This document shows positions 40,310 through 49,180 of a stretch of DNA of 64,000 bases, piece by piece. Position 1 is the stretch's first letter, and each line of letters starts with the position of its first letter. The DNA is from Prunella strophiata. Its lineage: Eukaryota; Chordata; Aves; Passeriformes; Prunellidae. The translations under genes were made by a program, and so were the position numbers. The DNA is taken from contig JAZBQD010000013.1 in assembly GCA_036583965.1 (NCBI GenBank), positions 3,822,144-3,886,143 of the forward strand, written 5' to 3'. Under the pieces are notes generated by a model. The model was not told the DNA's origin. It made no database searches and saw only the letters and a program-made list of their open reading frames with translations.

Positions 40310-40916
40310 CTAAGAACATCAACTGGGTTTTATTCCTCAGGTCTGACAAGTAAAAGCACAAATTCTCTTTGGAAATAAGGAAAAAAAAAACCAACACCAA
40401 AACCCCAAACCAACGTTCAAAGCACGCAGACCGTTTCTCAGGATGGAGGCCACGCCATCGAGCTCCGCCGCCGGACGCGTGTCCTTCACAGAGATGTAGT
40501 TTAAAAAAAAAAAAACAACAAAACAACTCATGGAGGAGGAAAAGACACAGAGCTACAGGTTTCCATGTCAATTTTAAAGAAAAAAACAGGCCCTTTTTTG
40601 CTATTGTTATAAATATCCCATCCGAGCCACTCGGAACAAACAATAACCATAAGGAGGAGCATCCTTTCTGCTTGGCCCCGTGGGCACAAAATCTCTGCAC
40701 CGGCACCTCAGAGCGCTGGAAGCGCTCAGGGACGGTGGGCTGGCACCCGGTGTGTGCCCCGGCTCTCAGCGGGGGTGGTGGGTGCTGCCATCCCTGCGAG
40801 CGGCACCCGTCACCCTTGCCCGAGGCTGTCAGGACGCCGCGCCGCAGGGACCGGGGAGCGGGGGAAGGGGACAGGGGACGGGGGTGCCGGGGCGCGGCAG
40901 GGCCGCGGGTGGCTGC
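40310..40916 (-). other. HSPB8: HSPB8 3' untranslated region (inferred)
   Basis: This extends from the HSPB8 stop codon to the first good polyadenylation signal on the minus strand, giving about 600 bases. It includes two T-rich stretches on the transcribed strand (opposite A runs at about 40380-40391 and 40501-40514). The end point is inferred from the signal at 40334-40329 and could be further left. Confidence 0.55.
40329..40334 (-). terminator. HSPB8: HSPB8 polyadenylation signal AATAAA
   Basis: The plus strand reads TTTATT here, giving AATAAA on the transcribed strand about 580 bases after the HSPB8 stop codon. Cleavage would be expected 10-30 bases further left. It is the first canonical hexamer I see downstream of the gene. 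Confidence 0.6.
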
Positions 40917-41960
40917 TCAGGTGCAGGTGGCCTCCTGGCTCTCGACGGGGATCTCGCTGCCGCTGCTGCCCTCGCCGTACTGCTGGTAGGGGGGGATCTG
41001 GGGCGCCTCGATGATCAGCAGCCCCTCCGGGGACAAGGAGGCGAACACCGTGATGGGATCCACCTCGTAGGGCAGCCTGCAGGGGGGCAGGAAAAACACG
41101 ATGGGTTAAGGATGCTGCATCCCCGGTGGATCCCGACCCTCGGACCCCCAGCACGCCGGGACCCAGCGGTGCCCAGGGCAGCAGCCCCGGCGCCCCGGCC
41201 AAGCCTCTGTTAATGCTGGAGCGCCTGGGAATGTGCGGGGGATATTTCGAGCGGGCTCCTGGCCGGCCTGGCCCCCGCGGGAGCTCTGTTTAATCTCCCC
41301 GGCAGATGTGTTTGACGGGATGTCAGCGCCGCTAGCGCGGCGCGGAGCGGGAGTAAATCCCGGCCGTGCGCTGCCCGCGTCAGCCGCCAGCCTTGCCCGT
41401 AAAAGGAGCCCGAGCGGCGCTCGCCCCAGCCTGCCCGTGGGAGCTGGGGATGCACAGGGCTCCTTCAGGGCGGAAAAGCAAAGCTGAGCCGCTGCCAGCC
41501 GAGGAAACCCTTCCCATGCCCTGGGCTTTGATGCTTTTCCCTGTTAACCGTGCGAGCCCCGCGGGTGGGATCTGCCCCCCACATCGGCCGGGGCTCGCCT
41601 TCGCGGTTGTTGTTGCCGAAGCGAGGCGCGGGTGAGTCAACGCGATAGCGATCTCGCTGACATCACGGAGATGCGGGGATAAGCAGGGATGTGCTCCGGG
41701 GCTGGCGGTGCAGCCCGCCCGCCGTGCCCCGCTGCTCCCGGGGCCGCCTCCGTCCCGCACCCCTCCTGCCCCCGGCCCCAGACGCAGCCCCGGGCGTGGA
41801 GGAGACTGACAGAGCCTCAAAAAAGGCCTCGTCCTCCTTCCCTTCCCTGGGAAATCGCTCTGTGGCCCGGCCTGGCCAGGCACGTGCTGCAGAAGGGCAG
41901 ATTTTGGGATGGACGCAGCCCCACGGGGACCGGCAGAGCTCGGCCGGGCCGACCGGTACC
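40690..41960. promoter_or_regulatory. CpG island across HSPB8 exon 3 and intron 2
   Basis: CpG dinucleotides are dense here compared with the flanks, especially around 40750-40920 and 41200-41460. A second dense block covers exon 1 and upstream sequence (about 43030-43620), and a third lies upstream of the TATA box (about 44030-44720). Exon 1 islands are normal for this gene; the intron 2 block is additional. Confidence 0.6.
40917..41076 (-). CDS. HSPB8: HSPB8 coding exon 3 and stop
   Basis: This exon completes the alpha-crystallin domain ([20 protein letters not shown] and IIEAPQ) and encodes the C-terminal extension [20 protein letters not shown] followed by QEATCT and TGA. The acceptor is CCTGCAG|GCTGCCC. 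Human has a similar start and the same VTCT-type end, but the middle of the extension is different. Confidence 0.96.
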
Positions 41961-43416
41961 TACTGGATTTTCTTGGTGAAGTTCTTGGAGACGATCCCTC
42001 CTTCCACCTGCTGCTCCTCGTGTTTGCCTGCAGGGAAGGCCAACACCCCACATCAGCACCTTACCAGGAGATTATTTTTCCCCAACTAACAACAACAACA
42101 ACTAAACCCAACAGGAGAGTTTTCCAAGCAGCTGCTTCCCTGCCCCAGTGCAAACTCTTCTCTGGGGAGGGCTTAGGAAACCTCTTCATGTGGAGAAAGA
42201 GATGCTAGACACAGCACAACCACATTTCCAGTGGAAAACTGGGGTCTCACAGGCTGCCAAGAGCTGGGGCTTTAGAAAATAAACAAATATTAAAGCCATG
42301 GTAGGTGGCAGCATCCCCGTTGGCCTCACTCCCCAGGATGGGCTCCTTTCCACCCCTCTGTCAGGCTGGGGGTCCCTGGAGCATCAGCCAGAGGCTGCCT
42401 GGACCCCCCTGACCTGTGGCTTTCCCCTGTGCTGCAGTGAGCTCCAAATAAACACTCAGAGCAGCCCCCAGCTCTCCCTGGTGATCCCAGCCCGGAGGAC
42501 CCAGGGACAATGGGGAATGTCAGTGCCAGGCTGATGGGACACTGAGGGACACTCGTGGGCACCCCAAAAGTGCTGGACCCCACACCCACTGCTCCCGACA
42601 TTAATTGACTTTTCAGAGATTTGTTTCTGGCCGACTCAGAGCCGGGCTGTGCTGGGGGCTGTGAGCAGCTGCTCCTTCCTTCCCAGCCTCTCCCTCGGCC
42701 CCTTTAAAGGGAATCTCCCTCCGTGCCGACCTCACCCTGGCTATAATTAACCGAGCAGAGCTGGGGCCCCTTTTGGCTGCTCGCTCAGGGTGCTGCCAGC
42801 CAGGGCAGAAAGCAGGGAGATTTACCCCAAAGGACACGTGTCCTTTCTCATTCTGGCAGCAAACCACCGTGGCTTGTGAGCCAGATCCCCCCGTGACACC
42901 CAAACTGCCCCTGGAGATGCCCCAAAGCCCTGCTGCAGCCCTCCCCTGCTCCCAAGCCTTAAAACAAAGGCGATTTTGGCATTTTGCAGCAATTCCTTGA
43001 GCTGGCAGTGCCGCCTCCCCGCTGCCTTGGCTCTCACCTGACACCTCGACGTAGCCATCCTTGGTTTTGACCGTCAGCTCCTCGGGTTTGAAGCTGTGCA
43101 CGTTGACACACACCTTCCAGGGCTCGCGGGGGAAGGGCGCGGGGCTGCGGCTCTCGGGGTACCCCCCGAAGTGGGCGCCGTAGGCGGGGGCCATGGGGGG
43201 GCTGCGGCCGAGGCCGGCGCGCAGGGGGCCCGGCCAGGTGGTGGTGAGCCGGGGCCGAGCCCAGTCGGGCCAGTCCGCCGTCAGGTCCCCGGGGAAGGGC
43301 GACAAGCCGAAGTCATCGTCCAGCAGGCGCGAGGTCAGGCCGGGCTCCCGGAAAGGGTCGCGGAGGCTGCGCCTGCCGGGGTAATGGCAGGAGAAGGGCA
43401 TCTGGCTGTCGGCCAT
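40917..43416 (-). CDS. HSPB8: HSPB8, small heat-shock protein B8 (Hsp22), complete, three exons
   Basis: The coding exons are 43416-43038, 42027-41964 and 41076-40917, 603 bases in all. They encode 200 residues against 196 in human. HSPB8 is an ATP-independent chaperone of the cytosol and nucleus. With BAG3 and HSP70 it directs misfolded clients to autophagy, and it is prominent in muscle and motor neurons. Recognisable parts are the N-terminal [13 protein letters not shown], the WPDW motif (residues 49-52), and the alpha-crystallin domain from about residue 98 ([17 protein letters not shown]) to about 174 ([10 protein letters not shown]), followed by a C-terminal extension ending EATCT. The lysine pair in NFTKKIQ is intact; its first lysine matches human K141, the site of neuropathy mutations. 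The start has an ideal context (GCCATGG). Introns are phase 1 (GT-AG) and phase 2 (GT-AG). One oddity is an Ile-Pro-Val at residues 190-192, where human has no such motif. It lies downstream of SRRM4 on the same strand, as in human. Confidence 0.97.
41964..42027 (-). CDS. HSPB8: HSPB8 coding exon 2
   Basis: This 64-base exon encodes [20 protein letters not shown] plus parts of the flanking Gly and Gln codons; human has [20 protein letters not shown]. The acceptor is CTGCAG|GC. The donor is CCA|GTAGGT, chosen because it joins in frame to exon 3 (Gln-Leu-Pro). A second GT five bases further on would put an in-frame TAG into the mRNA. Confidence 0.95.
43038..43416 (-). CDS. HSPB8: HSPB8 coding exon 1
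   Basis: This exon encodes residues 1-126 and the first base of codon 127: the whole N-terminal region and the first strands of the alpha-crystallin domain, up to DGYVEVS. The donor is CAG|GTGAG at 43037. The N-terminal half differs from human by several substitutions and small insertions (for example around [13 protein letters not shown]), which is normal for this region. The open frame continues past the donor into intron 1 as far as 42613, but that part has no homology. Confidence 0.96.
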
Positions 43417-43890
43417 GGCTTCCTTCGGAGGGGTCTGAGCGTGTCCCCGGGGCTCTCCAAGGGAGCCTCAGCCTCTGTGTGGCTGCTCCTGGCTGCAAAC
43501 TTCCCCCGGGAGCCTGTCCCGGAGGAGACGCATCCACCCCGGGTGGGACGCGGGTGCGCGGGGACGGTCCCTCCTTCCCGGCACCAGGTGAAGGACGATG
43601 AGAAAATCAATTCAGGCTGAATCACCGGGAGCTGGAGGAGCGCAGGAAGGACGGAGGGAGCTCTCTGGCCGCGAGAAAACGCTTCCTGTCTGGCTGCGAT
43701 CCCAGGACTGGGGAGAGGAAAATAAAACTTCTTGTCAGGAGAGAGGAAAAAAAATAATAAAGCCAAATATCCTGAGATTAAAAAGCTTCTCGCTCACTTC
43801 TCACTCTCCGGCACTTTATGTTCAACTTTCCCTGCTGCTCCTGGGTGAGAGCTGCAATAAATGCCTGAGCCTGGAGCCCAGAAACTTCTC
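43417..43890 (-). other. HSPB8: HSPB8 5' untranslated region (inferred)
   Basis: Roughly 470 bases lie between the start codon and a transcription start placed about 30 bases downstream of the TATA box at 43917-43924. A long 5' UTR is in line with what I recall for mammalian HSPB8. The exact start is not determinable from sequence alone. Confidence 0.5.
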
Positions 43891-43924
43891 TAACCTTCCA
43901 GCCGTTGGGCGAGTACTATTTATA
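43880..43924 (-). promoter_or_regulatory. HSPB8: HSPB8 core promoter: TATA box and heat-shock element
   Basis: The minus strand has TATAAATA at 43924-43917. Seventeen bases downstream is gGAAg gTTAg aGAAg tTTCt (43899-43880): four contiguous inverted 5-bp heat-shock units of which three are perfect and one has A in place of C. Heat-shock factor binds such arrays. The element sits between the TATA box and the expected start site, which is an unusual place for one. Confidence 0.55.
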
Positions 43925-46189
43925 TGGATTTCGGAGGAGGGGGGTGTGTGTTTTGCAAGTCCTGCCCTGTCAGCCGAGTATTTTGGAGAGGATGAAACAG
44001 CCGCGGAGAATTTGGGCAGTGGCAGCTGACCTCTCCTGCTGGCCCGAGGATCCCGGCTGCCACGGGGCCACGGCGCTCCGGCAGCTGCCCCAGCCCCTGC
44101 CGCCCCCTCCCGCTGCTCTGCCCGCCCAAAATAGCCCCCAAGCTCACTCAGGGCTGGCTGCTTTCACCCCGGTGTCACCTGTTAAAAATACCGCGGTGGG
44201 GTGAGCAAGCTGCTCCCCTCACTGTACAGCCGCGTGTGCCCGCGGCACCGGGCACCGCCGGGAGATGGGTCACTGACTGCTGCCACCCCCGCGCACTGCG
44301 ACCCCGCGGTGGCTTTTGGGGCAGGGGCACAGGGGCACAGGGTGACCCCCTCCAGCACTGGCTCTTTAGCCATGTTCACCAGCTGGGCCCGGAGAAGCAT
44401 CCCCTAAATGCAGGAAGGAGACGGACCCCGGGCAGCAGCAGGGCGCTCACGGCGCTGCTCAGCACCTGCCTCCTCCTCCTCCTCCTCTTCCTCCTGGCCC
44501 CACCGCATGCCCCGGCCCTGCCGCAATCGCGGTGCGGGCAGGGCGAGGCGTTAATCACAGCCGCGGCCGGGCCCGTAATTACAGGGCAGCGGCGGGATTG
44601 GGCTGAGAGCTGTGGGAAGGGGCGCGGCAGCAGCACTGGGGGGCAGCTCCCAGCGAGCATCCCCCGGGAGACACGGCCCGAGCCCGGCCACAGGCTCTGG
44701 CAGGGACGGGGTCCCCATGGAGCCGATCCAGCACGGCTCCGGTGGGCAGAGGGGTGTGCTGGAGGATGGATGTCATCAATGAGGGTGACGTTGGCCACTT
44801 CCTCATGCCGCATCCTGGCTCTGCATCATGCTCCTTCTCTCCAGCATCTGCAATTTTTCTAATGGACTCTGTGGAAGTAATTGCAGCAGGAAGGCTTTAA
44901 TGCAGCACAGGCCGTGCAGGGATGCAGCCGCTGGTCACTCCATGGCATTAATCACGGCAGCATCGCTGGGGGCAGGGAGCTGCCTCTCCTTGGCCAGGGC
45001 AGGGCTGCCCCCTGTGCATGGAGACACCTGGGCATCACAGGGGTGTCCCTGGGGTCCGAAGGGATGCCTGGAGGTGCCCCAGGTGCCAGCTGAGTACTCC
45101 TGGTGTGGGGAGGCAGCTGCTGGTGGAGGAACTGAGCATCCCCCTCCATTCCCTTGTCCTGCCCAGCTGCCCCTACCTGGCTGGGGGTTCCTGGTGCCCG
45201 TGGGTGACAGCACGGGGACAGCCCTGGGGGTCACTGTCACACACAGCCTGAGCTCAGCTGGGCACATCTCAGCTTGGCTGGGGAGCAGGATCACCCCAGC
45301 ACCCAGCTCTGCCACCCCCTTGGGCAAACAGCAGCAACAGGGGTGAGAGGGACAAGCCCCGAGGAGGTTTCAGGCAGTCCCACGATCCTGCCGCGTTTCC
45401 AGGAGCCTCACAACATCCCCCAGCCCACGTTTCCCACATAGCTCCAGGCCATCCTCCCTCCCCGGCCAGGAATTCTTTCTGTCGCCTTGTTCATCCCCAT
45501 TAGTCACACATCCCCTCCTCCCGCCTGCTCTCACCCTCTCTGGGCCATCCCAATTTAGCTCCTGTTGTCATTCCAATCCTCCCGGCTGCCTCCCACCGCC
45601 GAGCCACCCCACGACATCAGCTCTGGGAAACATGAAGTGCCCTTGCAGCCCCCCTTCCCCTCCGAGTGACCCGGGGGTGCTGCCCCGTGTCCCCAGGATC
45701 CACCTGTGCCACGTCCAGACTTTTCCTGGGCGCCCATCTGAGCCCTGCAGAGGAGCACGGGGACATGGCCCAGTGCTGCTGCTCCCCTGGGGGCTTCCAG
45801 AGTGCTGGAGAGTCCCCACTGCCCCTGGCTCCTGCCGAGCAGGTGACAGTGACAGGACCCTGTGGCATGGGAACTCTGTGCAGGAAGGGCAGGGCACAGC
45901 CCCGAGGAGAGCCCAGTGTGAGCTCCAGGGAGAATGGATGCATTTCTGGCTTGGGCTCCCAGTGCCTGAACAGGGTGGGGGGATCCAAAGGGCAGCAGGA
46001 GCCTGGCCCAGCAGGGGAAGGAGAGCTGCCAGAAATACTAGCCCACAACTGTTTTTGCTTCAGCCAGTGGCCTGAGGAGCCAGTCCTCGGCAGCTGGGAG
46101 TGGAGGCACATGCCCTTCCCTGCAGAGCAGCTGAAACAACCCGAAATATCCCACCACATGCACTTGTATCCAAAAGGAACATGAGGCAA
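43925..46189. other. Spacer between HSPB8 promoter and SRRM4 3' end
   Basis: About 2.3 kb without a recognisable gene. The proximal part (to about 44720) is CpG-rich and probably belongs to the HSPB8 promoter. The distal part has many overlapping open frames caused by GC richness (for example 44828-45346 and 45617-46189) and none resembles a known protein. Confidence 0.55.
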
Positions 46190-46208
46190 AGGAAATTCTG
46201 TCTGAACC

Positions 46209-46214
46209 TTTATT
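46209..46214 (-). terminator. SRRM4: SRRM4 distal polyadenylation signal AATAAA (candidate)
   Basis: The transcribed strand reads CCAATAAAGG, followed within 40 bases by T-rich, GT-containing sequence suitable as a downstream element. Another AATAAA lies 378 bases upstream at 46592-46587. The choice of the distal site rests on the better downstream context and on the expected UTR length. Confidence 0.5.
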
Positions 46215-48420
46215 GGAACCTTTTTCTAACAACTCAAACACCCAGGAAGACTAAAGGATACAGAACACATGTGGATGGAGAGCAAGGGGAGCTTTACAAT
46301 GAACTCAAACAAACAGATGTGCCGGTGTCGTTGGGGCTGGAATCAACCAACAGGCAGAGAACAGAGACACCGTTTCCCTCATGGCTTTTCTCACGTCTGG
46401 GCTTTTGTTCTACATCTTCTGCTCATTCCCCGGGTTTCAAAGGTGGAGAGCTGCCCTGGGCTGGTGAGGGGTGTTGTTCTCTAGGCAATAGCCCAAAAGC
46501 TGAGGTGCTTGACCATGACACTGTTGCTTTGGAGACACTCTCAGTCATGTGCAAACTGCCAGGTAGCAGCTAAGTCATGAGAATTATTTATTCTCTGGTG
46601 AAGAGGTAATAAAACCCCACTGGACACTAAAGGGCAAAGTCTTCCCTTAGGCACCTGAACCTGCCCCTTTCTCAAACCAATACCCCAAGAGCCTGAGCAC
46701 CCAGCAGCTCAGGGCCAGCTCAGTGGCAGCAGCCCAGAGCTGGCACTTGCTGGCTGATGCTGGAGCTGTGTCCACACTGCACCAGCACAGGCAGCTCTGC
46801 CCCAGGAGCACAAACACCTCCCCTGGGTGAGCAGAGCAGTGGCTGAGGCCTTGGTGGAGTGACACTGGGGCAGGGTGGGATTTTTAGCACATCTCATGCT
46901 CTTCTCCAAGCTGGGGAAGATGCCTGCAGCAAGCTCTGCTCGTGTTGGACACAGCAGGGGAGGCCTCCCCAGCCCTGCTAGCTACTGAGCTCACATCAGG
47001 GAAAAGCTACTGGCACAAAGCCTGGGGAAGGGGGCAAAGCAGGACACAGCACGAGGGTCTCAGGATGGGGCAGGGGGGACATCTTTGCTTCCTGGTGGAG
47101 ACCATGGCCAGTCACTTCCATCCTATTCCCCTCCTCATCACTGGTGCGAAGGGTGACAAGTGTCCCCATCCCTCAGAGGGAAGAGGGGACCAGCAGTGGG
47201 AGATCACAGAACTCCAGGGATTTTTGGTGATGGCAGCCCTATGCCACGTGGCAGAGGAAGAGGAGCAGGATTATTCCTCCACCAGAGCTGGCCTGTCACC
47301 TCTGAATTCCCCACTCCTTTCCAGAGGGATGTGATTTGTCAACAGAAGCTGGTTCAAGGAGATGGAGAGTTTTCCCCTGCCTTGCCCATCTCCAACAATG
47401 AGGTTCCTCTCTAAATACTGATGGTGAGGTCCAAATGAGCCAAATTTGCCTTCCCCTCTCCACATATCTGGCAACACTTCAAAGGCTCCTGCCTTCATGG
47501 ACCCAACAGCATGACCCAGATAGCTTTTTTTAAAGTAATGCTCAATAAATAGAAGAAATAAATATTAAATAGAGGCCAAGTCCTCTCAGCCTGTTCAATA
47601 TATGTACAATGCATAGCAAAATAACAGTGATTGGCTGCTGCAGACAAGTTTGGTACAAATTCAGTCCCCAAAACAACAAAAACATTGAGAAAATTGCAGT
47701 TAACATAAAGCAAAGCTCAGCCAAGTGCTGCAACCAAGGAAGAAAGAACAGAACAGTGCTTTGAAACATCCCTTATCTTTGCTTCCCAGCAAACCTGCAG
47801 AAATGGTGTTGGATTTTCTGAAGCATGGGGTTGGGAGAGGTGGGACAAGCCTCCCTCGGGGGGATAAACCCAGAGCCAAGGCAGGTCCAGTGAATGGGGA
47901 GAGTTGATGGCACCAGGGTCAAGGAGACATTTGTGAGTGAGCTCTGTGACAAGTGCTCTGCTAGGGAAAGGCAGCAGGGGTGCTTGTGGGACGATTCAAA
48001 ATCATGGCTGGGAAAGAGCCTTTGAGTGAGAGACAGGGCTCCCAAAAACCAGCCAAGGTATTATCCTGATGTTGTGGCCAGCCCTGAGCATCCCCTGTGT
48101 GTCTGACCACAGCAGCAATTCACCAACACCAAAATGACCAAGCTGCCTTTCCACCAGGTGAACCTGCTCTTTACAGAGAGCACCTGCAGCAATCTGAGAT
48201 GCTGGATGCAAAGCAAAAATCCATAAAAGCAGTGAATGAGAGAAACAAATTTAAAAAAAAAATTAAAAAGCACTGGCAAAAGGCACAGAGACAGAAAAAC
48301 TCACAGCTTCACACAAACCCACAGAAACCCCATCTGTCCACTAACAGGAAGGATGTACTAAAGCTTGTTACTAAAAATATTAAATAAGTTAAAAAATAAA
48401 TAACACCGAGGGAAACTCAC

Positions 48421-48460
48421 ATGTATGTGCACATGTGCACATACACACATACACACACAG
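48421..48460. repeat. Alternating purine-pyrimidine (CA/TG) tract
   Basis: The sequence runs ATGTATGTGCACATGTGCAC and then ATACACACATACACACACAG. It is an imperfect CA/TG microsatellite with an embedded palindrome, directly beside the CpG-rich block that starts near 48540. Confidence 0.85.
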
Positions 48461-48539
48461 CCTTGGTCAGATCCGTCACCAGAGGCTGGATTTTGCAAGG
48501 ACCTTCCGCAGGGATCGCTTTCTCACAGTCTCATCTCTT

Positions 48540-48980
48540 TTGTTTTCCCATGGGTGGGTCAGCGCGCAGGGATAAACACGGCAGGGGAGTCCTGGCGACG
48601 GCATCCTCCCCGGGAAAGCGGCGCTGGCTGCGCGGAGCGGGCGGGTTTCGGGTTGAGCGCTGGCGGCGGAGCCAAGGCAAACAGCGCGGGGCCAGCTGGC
48701 ACCGGCCGGGGCGCGCAGGCGACACTGCGCTGGTGGCACCGCCAACACCCCGCGCTCGGCCGGCCGGCAGACCCTCGCCGTCACCTCCGACACGTCCCAG
48801 ACCCGTTTCTGTGGTCACACCCATCGCATTCCTGCACAAATCTTAATGAGAAACCCGAGATTCCAACGTGAAAACGCGCAGCTCTGCCCTGCGATCCTTC
48901 GTCCGTCCCGTGCTCTCCGCCCCGCGCCGGAGAGCGCAGAGGGACACGGTGGCAGCAGGAGTGACTGTCACTCCTCCGGC
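48540..48980. promoter_or_regulatory. Orphan CpG-rich block within inferred SRRM4 3' UTR
   Basis: CpG density and GC content rise sharply here and fall again on both sides (AT-rich sequence begins at about 49050). No gene start is recognisable, and the open frames across it on both strands (for example 48421-48846 and 48531-48839) have no known homology. It may be an unannotated promoter, a lncRNA start, or GC-rich UTR. Confidence 0.55.
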
Positions 48981-49095
48981 CACCTCACCGAGAGGGGCCA
49001 GAGCTGTAAACCTGTACACGAGACCGGCGGCATGGATACATTTGAACAAACAAACAGATCCAAAAATAACTTAACGTTAGGGGGGAAAAAAATTA

Positions 49096-49180
49096 GAATA
49101 AATAAATACTGGTCCATTCTGACATACAATTAAAAATAGAATAATAACAATATTAAATAAATAAATAAATAAATAATTTA
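49096..49180 (-). promoter_or_regulatory. SRRM4: AU-rich element cluster in SRRM4 3' UTR
   Basis: The plus strand carries AATAAATAAATAAATAAATA (within 49151-49180) and ATAAATAAATA (about 49098-49110). In SRRM4 RNA these become overlapping AUUUA pentamers, including the UUAUUUAUU nonamer bound by HuD/ELAV and TTP-type proteins. A simple (TAAA)n microsatellite is the null explanation. Confidence 0.5.

Noticed and set aside
41380..42051. 223-codon minus-strand frame across HSPB8 intron 2
   Set aside because: It overlaps exon 2 in a different frame and otherwise follows the CpG-rich intron. No homology.
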